Assembly: GCA_963678855.1 (NCBI GenBank)
Contig: OY787448.1
Coordinates: forward strand, 2,542,001-2,606,000
Direction: 5' to 3'
DNA from: F22 sp963678855
GTDB lineage: Bacteria > Bacteroidota > Bacteroidia > Bacteroidales > Bacteroidaceae
Length of the DNA stretch: 64,000 nt
Of the stretch, positions 57,728-64,000 are shown one piece after another. The first letter of the stretch is position 1. Each line of letters opens with the position of its first letter. The position numbers were made by a program, and so were the translations under genes. Below the pieces are notes generated by a model. It saw only the letters and a list, made by a program, of their open reading frames with translations, was not told the origin of the DNA and searched no databases.

Positions 57728-58978
57728 ATGACAGATTACAAAGGATTGTGCCAAGTACAGGCACCTAACACGATGCGCGGGACTATCGCACTGCCTGCAT
57801 CAAAAAGTATCAGTAACCGAGTGCTTATCATCTATGCATTGTCGGATAAAGCCCATCGACCGACTAACCTCAGTATCTGCGATGATACCGATGTGATGTT
57901 GCGTGCTCTGGAAACAATGGGACCAGAGATTGATATCATGGCCGCTGGTACGTCTATGCGCTTTTTGACTGCCTTTCTAAGTATTACCCCAGGCGATTAT
58001 ATTATCACGGGAACAGCTCGTATGAAACAGCGTCCTATCCATGTATTGGTCGATGCACTTCGTAGCATCGGTGCTGATATTAGCTATGTGGAAAAAGAAG
58101 GATTTCCACCTTTGCGTATCAAAGGACGCACTTTGGAAGGGAATTTGCTAACAATCAATAGCCAAGTAAGTAGTCAATATATTTCTGCTTTGATGATGAT
58201 TGCCCCATGCTTGCCAGAGGGCCTTTTTATCCAACTAGAAGGAGAACTCATGTCTAAGCCATATATCGAGTTGACAAAGTCGATTATGGAAGAATATGGT
58301 GCCAAAGTAGAGTGGGCATCTGAGCATTCGCTTCATATCTACCCTACACGCTATACGTCTGTAGCACACAGCGTAGAGAGTGATTGGAGTGCGGCCTCTT
58401 ATTGGTTTGAGATGGTGGCTTTATCTCCAGATGAGGATGCTAAGATTGCATTGCCTTTCTTGCATCTACCAAGTTTGCAAGGCGACCACGCAGGTGCTCA
58501 ACTCTTTGAGTCTATCGGTGTGAAGGCGGCTATTGAAGGGGATGGTATTGTACTGACAAAATGTCCACGTACGGTAGATAGCCTTGAAAAAGACTTTAAG
58601 GAGATTCCTGATTTAGCACAAACATTTGTTGTGACGTGTTGTCTATTGGATATTCCTTTCCGCTTCACAGGTCTACAGACCTTGAAGATTAAAGAGACGG
58701 ATCGTATCGAAGCATTGATTGCAGAGATGCGTAAGCTAGGATATGTGGTGCATCAGCATGATGACAGCGTGCTATACTGGACAGGTGAGCGATGTGAAGC
58801 TGATGAAACACCTGTGATTGCTACGTACCACGACCACCGCATGGCTATGGCTTTTGCACCAGCAGCAATGAAGATTGAGAATTTACATGTGGCTGATATG
58901 GAAGTGGTTACGAAGTCTTACCCAAATTATTGGGAACACTTGGAGCAAGTTGGATATACTGTTCAACTGAAAAAATAA
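57728..58978 (+). CDS. aroA: 3-phosphoshikimate 1-carboxyvinyltransferase (EPSP synthase)
   Basis: This 416-aa enzyme joins PEP to shikimate 3-phosphate in aromatic amino-acid synthesis. LPASKSISNR (with Lys26, Ser27, Arg31) binds the substrate; GTSMRFLTAF and KETDRIEALIAEMRKLG are further signature stretches, and HDHRMAMAFA comes near the end. The family's usual GNAGTxxR is here AAGTSMRF. Start at ATG 57728, 28 bp after a TATCTTTG box (57693-57700). Confidence 0.95.
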   Translation: MTDYKGLCQVQAPNTMRGTIALPASKSISNRVLIIYALSDKAHRPTNLSICDDTDVMLRALETMGPEIDIMAAGTSMRFLTAFLSITPGDYIITGTARMKQRPIHVLVDALRSIGADISYVEKEGFPPLRIKGRTLEGNLLTINSQVSSQYISALMMIAPCLPEGLFIQLEGELMSKPYIELTKSIMEEYGAKVEWASEHSLHIYPTRYTSVAHSVESDWSAASYWFEMVALSPDEDAKIALPFLHLPSLQGDHAGAQLFESIGVKAAIEGDGIVLTKCPRTVDSLEKDFKEIPDLAQTFVVTCCLLDIPFRFTGLQTLKIKETDRIEALIAEMRKLGYVVHQHDDSVLYWTGERCEADETPVIATYHDHRMAMAFAPAAMKIENLHVADMEVVTKSYPNYWEHLEQVGYTVQLKK

Positions 58979-59008
58979 CGGAACAAAGAATACATAGATA
59001 TATTAGAA

Positions 59009-59437
59009 ATGAACGCAGGATTAATTATTCTGATTGTGAGTTTTGTAGCCCTGGGGGTAGTAGCAGCTATCGCGGGTACAATTCGTCACCGTAAACTTAA
59101 AAAGAAACTTGAGGCTGGTGAAATTGATGCCATGCCTGACATTGTAGAACCAGATGCCGAATGTTGTGGTAGCCATGAGATTTGTGAAGCTGATAGCTTA
59201 TTGGCAGCTGTATCTACAGAAATAGAATATTACGATGACGAAGAACTAGATCGTTTTCGTGGTCGTGTAAGTGAAGAGTATTCAGAAGCTGAATCCGAAG
59301 AATTCCGTGATGTGCTCTACACAATGGAAAGTGATGAAGTAGCAGGTTGGGTGCGTAGCCTCCAACACCGCGAAGTAGAACTTCCAATAGATGTCAAAGA
59401 AGAAGTCTTAATGATTGTAGGCGAACGCCGAGTATAG
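59009..59437 (+). CDS. Membrane-anchored acidic protein with CC-x2-H-x2-C motif
   Basis: This 142-aa protein has one N-terminal membrane helix (about 3-25), a basic stop-transfer (RHRKLKKK) and an acidic cytoplasmic part. Cys52, Cys53, His56 and Cys59 (ECCGSHEIC) could bind a metal. The C-terminal half (EEFRDVLYTMESDEVAGWVRSLQHREVELP) is predicted helical. It lies between aroA and a metal ABC permease gene, 1 bp from the latter. I believe it is conserved next to these genes in other Bacteroidales but cannot check. Function unknown. Confidence 0.65.
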   Translation: MNAGLIILIVSFVALGVVAAIAGTIRHRKLKKKLEAGEIDAMPDIVEPDAECCGSHEICEADSLLAAVSTEIEYYDDEELDRFRGRVSEEYSEAESEEFRDVLYTMESDEVAGWVRSLQHREVELPIDVKEEVLMIVGERRV

Positions 59438-59438
59438 T

Positions 59439-60239
59439 ATGTGGCAGTATGCATTTTTTCAACATGCGCTGATAGGCGCCCTGCTTATTTGTGTCCTATG
59501 TGGCATGGTAGGCACGTATATCGTAACCCGTCGTTTGCTTTTTGTTAGCGGGGGGATTACACATGCGTCCTTAGGAGGAGTTGGATTAGGCATCTATTTG
59601 GGTATACCGCCTGTGCTGACAGCTGCTGCTTTTGCTGTGGGGTCGGCACTTGGTATACAATGGCTGTCTCAGAATCAACGAGAGCGACAAGACTCTGCTA
59701 TCTCCTTAATTTGGACCATGGGGATGAGTATAGGGATTATGCTTGCATATCTGACCCCTGGCTATGGCAACGATTTGACAAGCTTTCTTTTTGGGAATAT
59801 CTTGATGATTACTCAACTTGACATTATCCTGTTGTTGGCAGTGACCATACTGGTAGCAATATGCTTTATTATATTCTTTAAGCCGATTATCTGGATTGCT
59901 TTTGATGCGCCTTATATGAAAGCTCAGTACGGTCGATGTGCAGTACTTGTGGAAACGATGTTGATGGTCTTGGTCGCTTTAGCTGTTGTGGCTAGTGTAC
60001 GTTTGATAGGCATTGTTTTGGTCATGTCTATGCTGACTATTCCGCAAATGACAGCCAATCTTTTTACCAAGCGCTTCGCTACAATGATGTGGCTAAGTAT
60101 GCCTATAGGCTTGTTGAGCTGCATCGGAGGCTTTGCAATGTCATTTTACTATGAAGTGCCTTGTGGAGCAAGTATAGTGGCTGTAGCCATCCTTCAGTAC
60201 GGACTAGTACGAGGTGTAAGACATTTGATTAGAAAATAA
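59439..60239 (+). CDS. Metal ABC transporter permease (ZnuB/MntB family)
   Basis: This 266-aa inner-membrane permease of the ABC-3 family has about eight helices, with the opening FFQHALIGALLICVLCGMVGTYIVTRRLLFVSGGITHASLGGVG and the LLVMSMLTIPQMTAN-like stretch (IVLVMSMLTIPQMTANL) typical of Zn/Mn permeases. No ATPase or binding-protein gene is nearby; these must lie elsewhere. Confidence 0.9.
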   Translation: MWQYAFFQHALIGALLICVLCGMVGTYIVTRRLLFVSGGITHASLGGVGLGIYLGIPPVLTAAAFAVGSALGIQWLSQNQRERQDSAISLIWTMGMSIGIMLAYLTPGYGNDLTSFLFGNILMITQLDIILLLAVTILVAICFIIFFKPIIWIAFDAPYMKAQYGRCAVLVETMLMVLVALAVVASVRLIGIVLVMSMLTIPQMTANLFTKRFATMMWLSMPIGLLSCIGGFAMSFYYEVPCGASIVAVAILQYGLVRGVRHLIRK

Positions 60240-60260
60240 CCAATAACCCTTTATAATATA

Positions 60261-60677
60261 ATGCAGATAACCATTCGTTCTATAAATGATATCCCTGTAG
60301 CTGCAAAAGAATTTGTAGCAGCCATTGCAGACCGTCGTGTTTTTGCCTTCTATGGCGAGATGGGCGCAGGTAAAACGACCTTAGTACAAGCTATTTGTAA
60401 AGAGCTAGGTGTGCAAGATGTGATTAACTCACCAACCTTTGCTATTGTCAATGAGTATGCTCTACCAAGTGGTGAGTATCCAATATACCACTTTGACTTC
60501 TACCGTATCAAGCGTTTGGAAGAAGTCTATGATATGGGCTATGAGGAGTACTTCTACGGAGGTGGCTTATGCTTTATCGAGTGGCCAGAACTTATTGAAG
60601 AGCTACTTCCAGAGAATGTTGTGCATGTCAAAATAGAGATGCAAGATGACGATACTCGAGTAGTCTCTTTTGACTAA
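60261..60677 (+). CDS. tsaE: tRNA threonylcarbamoyladenosine biosynthesis ATPase
   Basis: This 138-aa P-loop protein works with TsaB and TsaD to make t6A37 in tRNAs that read ANN codons. Walker A GEMGAGKTT (32-40), the switch region NSPTFAIVNEY, HFDFYRI and the C-terminal FIEWPELIEELLP are all present. It follows the permease gene by 21 bp and overlaps the convergent phosphodiesterase gene by 4 bp. Confidence 0.95.
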   Translation: MQITIRSINDIPVAAKEFVAAIADRRVFAFYGEMGAGKTTLVQAICKELGVQDVINSPTFAIVNEYALPSGEYPIYHFDFYRIKRLEEVYDMGYEEYFYGGGLCFIEWPELIEELLPENVVHVKIEMQDDDTRVVSFD

Positions 60678-61912
60678 TCATGAAGCAAACGCTTCCAACG
60701 ACTAGGCTGTCCATCATTATGGGCAGCCTTTATTTGTAGTAAATTACAGATAAGCGGGTACAAATCGACATTGACTAGTGAGTCTGGCGTAGCTACTCCT
60801 TGAGCTTGTTTGGCAAGTAAAGAACCATAAGTCCACACAGGTACATGCATCGCCGAAGAATATGGATCGAAACCATGAGCTCCATTAGTGTAGTGGTACT
60901 CGTCGTAGAATTGATAACCTAATTCAGGAAGTACGATAACATCGCCAATGCGCTCATTATCGTCATAGGCATAGCGAGCTGGCATATCTTCTTTCTTCCA
61001 CACTTGTATGTGTTCTACATCTTTCAGGGCGTTATAGATAGAATCGACATATCCTTCTTGAGCATATAGCAGAGTAGGAATATTCCCTAATCTATGCTTG
61101 ACCCATTTTGGTTTTAGGTAGTCTTTAGGACGAATCACTTGGGTGGTATCTATAGTTTGCATGCCGTGGTCGGAAGTGATGATAATCTGGATACTATCAC
61201 GTAGTGGGTGATTTTGTACAGTCTTATATAAGTGCCCCATTAAGTTGTCCATAACGGTAAGCAAACTATCCATTTGTGCACTTTCTGGCCCATATCCATG
61301 TCCTGTATAATCTGGCTCGAAATAGTACAGCATATATAAGTGAGGACGCTTATCGGCAGGCATAGATAGTAGGTGACCTATACTGTCAATACGTGTCTGC
61401 CAATCTATATGAGGCTGGTCTGCCCAAATAGAATTATAGCTTGCTGTTATGCTATCTTCTTTTATGATTTGATTACCTACCCAATAGAAACATGCTGTCT
61501 TGACTCCTTGCTTTTCAGCTGTTATCCATAGAGGCTCTCCACCGTAAAAGGCAGGGTCATTAGATGATACTTTATCACTTGATTTGTATACTCGCTGCAT
61601 TTCAGCTGAGTAGAACTCATTATGCACGATTCCGTGGTGTGCAGGAGTCAGGCCTGTAGCCATAGTATAATGATTGGGGAATGTCAGAGAAGGAAAACTA
61701 GGACGCATGACAGAGTGCTTACCAATTGAAGCGATGCTGTCCAACCAAGGAGTAAGCCCTCTTGTGGCATACTCGTTTCGGAAACCATCCATAGATACAA
61801 AGATAACATATGGACGTGTAGCTACACTCAACTTATTGTTTGAACAACCAATGGTTAAGATTGCAGTTAGGCATAATGCGCTGCATGCGAAAGAAAGAAA
61901 ACGTAATCTCAT
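60674..61912 (-). CDS. Nucleotide pyrophosphatase/phosphodiesterase lipoprotein (ENPP-like)
   Basis: This 412-aa secreted alkaline-phosphatase-superfamily enzyme has Asp42 (SMDGFR), nucleophile Thr77 (FPSLTFPNHYT) and further metal ligands in DYTGHGYGP and TSDHGM. The ENPP type hydrolyses nucleotides or other phosphodiesters. The N-terminus ends in ILTIGC23SNN, suggesting a lipoprotein signal with a loose lipobox. Start at ATG 61912. Confidence 0.9.
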   Translation of the reverse strand: MRLRFLSFACSALCLTAILTIGCSNNKLSVATRPYVIFVSMDGFRNEYATRGLTPWLDSIASIGKHSVMRPSFPSLTFPNHYTMATGLTPAHHGIVHNEFYSAEMQRVYKSSDKVSSNDPAFYGGEPLWITAEKQGVKTACFYWVGNQIIKEDSITASYNSIWADQPHIDWQTRIDSIGHLLSMPADKRPHLYMLYYFEPDYTGHGYGPESAQMDSLLTVMDNLMGHLYKTVQNHPLRDSIQIIITSDHGMQTIDTTQVIRPKDYLKPKWVKHRLGNIPTLLYAQEGYVDSIYNALKDVEHIQVWKKEDMPARYAYDDNERIGDVIVLPELGYQFYDEYHYTNGAHGFDPYSSAMHVPVWTYGSLLAKQAQGVATPDSLVNVDLYPLICNLLQIKAAHNDGQPSRWKRLLHD

Positions 61913-62073
61913 GTACAATGAAGTAGTAATAGATTTATACTATTTTTGTCTCCGCACAAATGTAGCAATAAAAATCTAGGAAAACACGGGAATATTTGCA
62001 ATTATGCACTATCTTTGCCATAGACGGCGCATTACATCTATCTTTTGTACCTTTTTGCTTTCAATTGTAACAT

Positions 62074-64000
62074 ATGAGTTTTAAAAAACGAGTCTTATTT
62101 ACTCCTAAAAGTAATCTACATATAGGGTACATGCTATTGTGCCTACTTTTTCTGGCACCATTTTCTGGTACTTGCGCATCTTCAATAGAAGATAGGATAG
62201 ACCAAAAGAACAAAGATGTTGTAACTGTCATGTATGTTCATTCTTTATCTGATGATCATCTCTTTTATCAAAAACAAAATTGCGCGCTTGAAGAGGCTTT
62301 AGCTCAATGTGAGCGTCCAGTCCATGTAATACATAAGTACCTCAATTGCCGTCTATGGGGAAAAGAAGAAGAATATGGCATATGCCGTGGATTTTGCCAT
62401 GATGCTCGCGATAACAATGTACAAATCATCCTATGTGAAGGAGATCAAGCTTTGTACAGCATGCTTCATTGTGGTGATACATTGACACACACCTTACCAC
62501 TCTTTTATAATGGCACTTACATTAATGGATCTAAAATGACTAGTAAGTACGCCAATGTGCGTGGATGTCAAACACCTATAGATTTTGAGGAATTGTTTAT
62601 ACAGATGCAACGTCTATTTCCAGAACGCAATAATTATGTGGTATTACACGATCGTCGTATGCTTTCTCGTACTGCTTTTAGGCAATTAAAGAAAGAGTTT
62701 GAATGGTATAGGCAGTTCAATGCCAAGATGAAGCTTATTGAACTTGATGTAGAAGATAGAAACTTTAAAAACAACTATTATAAAATCCGCTCTTATTCTA
62801 CTGAAAACATTTTAGTCATCCCATATTGGGGGGAAATATTCTATCCAATCTTTCGCGAGATGCAGGCGCCTATTGTCTCTTTTCAACCAGAAGCTTTGCG
62901 TGAAAACATTTTTGGTGTATATGCACCTAATAGAAAACATTTAGGCACACAGTTGGGACGTTATACAGCACAGTATATAAATGGGGGACAGGACAACCAT
63001 ATTGAACTCGCTTTTATAGAAGCTGATTATCATTGGACTTGTGATTACAGACAACTTCAGCGATTTGATTTAGTGACAAATGACTTTCCTAGAGATACTC
63101 AATGGAAAAACAAACCACTTGATCCTTACATCAGTCTATTAATTGTTTGTGTGTTGGTCATTGTGTTTGCTTTGCTTATCTTTTTTATAATCATGTTGAT
63201 AAGAAAATATAGGCAGGCTAAAGATGAAAAATTGATTTCGGACACTCGAGCTGAAGCACAAAAACTCCTATTGGTTCAGCGTCAACACTTTGCAGATGTG
63301 TTAGCACATGAGCACTTAGGGATTATATCCTATAATAAGAATGGAGATATCCTTTTTTTTAATGATTGTGCAGCCGATATTCTTAGAATAAACGAAGAAG
63401 AAAAAGCTTCTGAAGGGGATAAAAAATTAAATATATACAGCCTTTTTACTTTGTCTCGCGGCCAAGAAACGAAGCTGTTGGGAAGACTGACCAATCAATT
63501 ATCTGATCAGAATTTATCAGTCAGCATTCCATCATTTACGTATCTGAAATTAAAGAAAACAGAGAAAAGTATACGTATTAGTGGGATGATACGTTATGTT
63601 AGTGAAGAACAAAAACCTTCATTTTTGATGACGGTTAAGCAAATGACAGGAGAAGACCTGAAAGATGAGTTGTCCAACCTGTCAGTAGATATTCACCGTA
63701 TCTATCCATTTGTATATGACTTTGTGGCTGGTTCATATCATTTTACGGCTGCACAACCTTCGTTTATGAGACATATACATAATCCGTCAAACTTCACCGT
63801 GTCTGATTTACTGCCTTTTTTTCATGTTGATGATGTAGATAATATGTTGATAACCATAGATGAGATACATGATGAACTACCTATAGGTAAGACGCTTACA
63901 CTAGTGTATCGTGCCATGAACAGCAAGCACGAATGGGAGTGGTTTGAAAATCGTTTTCGTATCATCCAAATGGGCGATACAGAAGAAAGTCTTATTGGCA
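62074..64000 (+). CDS. Membrane sensor protein with PAS-like domains (3' end outside window)
   Basis: An open frame runs from ATG 62074 to the window end (642 codons, no stop). It starts MSFKKRVLFTPKSNLHIGYM and has a signal or membrane segment (about 17-35). A Cys-rich extracytoplasmic domain of about 310 residues follows, then a membrane helix (about 352-376, SLLIVCVLVIVFALLIFFI), a short coil and a PAS-like domain (about 408-510: HEHLGIISYNKNGDILFFNDCAADIL). A second PAS-like part begins about 535. This architecture is that of a sensor histidine kinase or hybrid kinase; the catalytic part is not visible here. Confidence 0.7.
   Translation, partial: MSFKKRVLFTPKSNLHIGYMLLCLLFLAPFSGTCASSIEDRIDQKNKDVVTVMYVHSLSDDHLFYQKQNCALEEALAQCERPVHVIHKYLNCRLWGKEEEYGICRGFCHDARDNNVQIILCEGDQALYSMLHCGDTLTHTLPLFYNGTYINGSKMTSKYANVRGCQTPIDFEELFIQMQRLFPERNNYVVLHDRRMLSRTAFRQLKKEFEWYRQFNAKMKLIELDVEDRNFKNNYYKIRSYSTENILVIPYWGEIFYPIFREMQAPIVSFQPEALRENIFGVYAPNRKHLGTQLGRYTAQYINGGQDNHIELAFIEADYHWTCDYRQLQRFDLVTNDFPRDTQWKNKPLDPYISLLIVCVLVIVFALLIFFIIMLIRKYRQAKDEKLISDTRAEAQKLLLVQRQHFADVLAHEHLGIISYNKNGDILFFNDCAADILRINEEEKASEGDKKLNIYSLFTLSRGQETKLLGRLTNQLSDQNLSVSIPSFTYLKLKKTEKSIRISGMIRYVSEEQKPSFLMTVKQMTGEDLKDELSNLSVDIHRIYPFVYDFVAGSYHFTAAQPSFMRHIHNPSNFTVSDLLPFFHVDDVDNMLITIDEIHDELPIGKTLTLVYRAMNSKHEWEWFENRFRIIQMGDTEESLIG

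Overview
The window is from a member of the Bacteroidota, most likely order Bacteroidales and possibly a Porphyromonas-like genus (inference). Evidence: promoters of the Bacteroidetes type (TTTG, 19-20 bp, TAnnTTTG), TonB-style barrels with carboxypeptidase-regulatory N-terminal domains, HU proteins fused to winged helices, a long PurF-like protein, a 'GG'-type natural-product precursor, and little Shine-Dalgarno sequence. No rRNA or CRISPR array is present. Most of the window is ordinary chromosome; 31-41 kb is an accessory, rearranged region.

0-14 kb: an HU/winged-helix gene with a 22-bp repeat array, then a minus-strand run of nucleotide genes: carB, carA and a long amidophosphoribosyltransferase preceded by a short leader ORF that contains a terminator-like hairpin. 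mazG, nhaD, lepA, a small winged-helix gene and a uracil/xanthine permease follow.

14-31 kb: glgB; an RNA cluster (tRNA-Thr, SRP RNA, tRNA-Thr, two tRNA-Lys) behind a near-consensus promoter; an ABC-F ATPase with a degenerate second half; ogt; tpx; small membrane proteins including a 58-aa PspC protein; a 2-hydroxyacid dehydrogenase; a PAP2 phosphatase; an esterase; a TRIC-type channel; a DUF5686 barrel protein; rarA; a FemAB/GNAT-like protein; an aldo/keto reductase; a DUF2461 protein. From about 22.7 to 30.2 kb the plus strand is rich in C whichever strand is coding; this stops sharply near 30.3 kb.

31-41 kb (accessory): a second HU/winged-helix gene whose promoter region carries a 23-bp repeat array; a secreted YD-repeat-like protein; an M1-like metallopeptidase lying between two copies of a palindrome; and two 962-bp direct copies of the same internally deleted IS3-like element flanking an orphan lanthipeptide-type precursor and an outer-membrane barrel. 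The next gene in that operon survives only as 12 codons before the second element. Beyond the element is a 5'-truncated paralogue of the YD-repeat-like gene. The 3' ends of that gene, its terminator and czcC occur twice, at 33.0-33.36 kb and 40.6-40.97 kb. The pattern suggests a peptide gene cluster decayed by IS-linked deletion within an older segmental duplication.

41-49 kb: a czcCBA-like heavy-metal RND efflux operon with a His-rich first gene and a predicted leaderless start, diverging from a two-gene unit (a PD-(D/E)xK-like putative nuclease plus an HD phosphohydrolase). 49-64 kb: peptide transporter, ybaK, uvrA, a LysM/binding-protein fusion, a PorT-like barrel, a predicted 43-aa small protein, a SIMPL protein, aroA, a Cys/His-motif membrane protein, a metal ABC permease, tsaE, a nucleotide-pyrophosphatase-type lipoprotein and the 5' part of a large membrane sensor that runs off the window.
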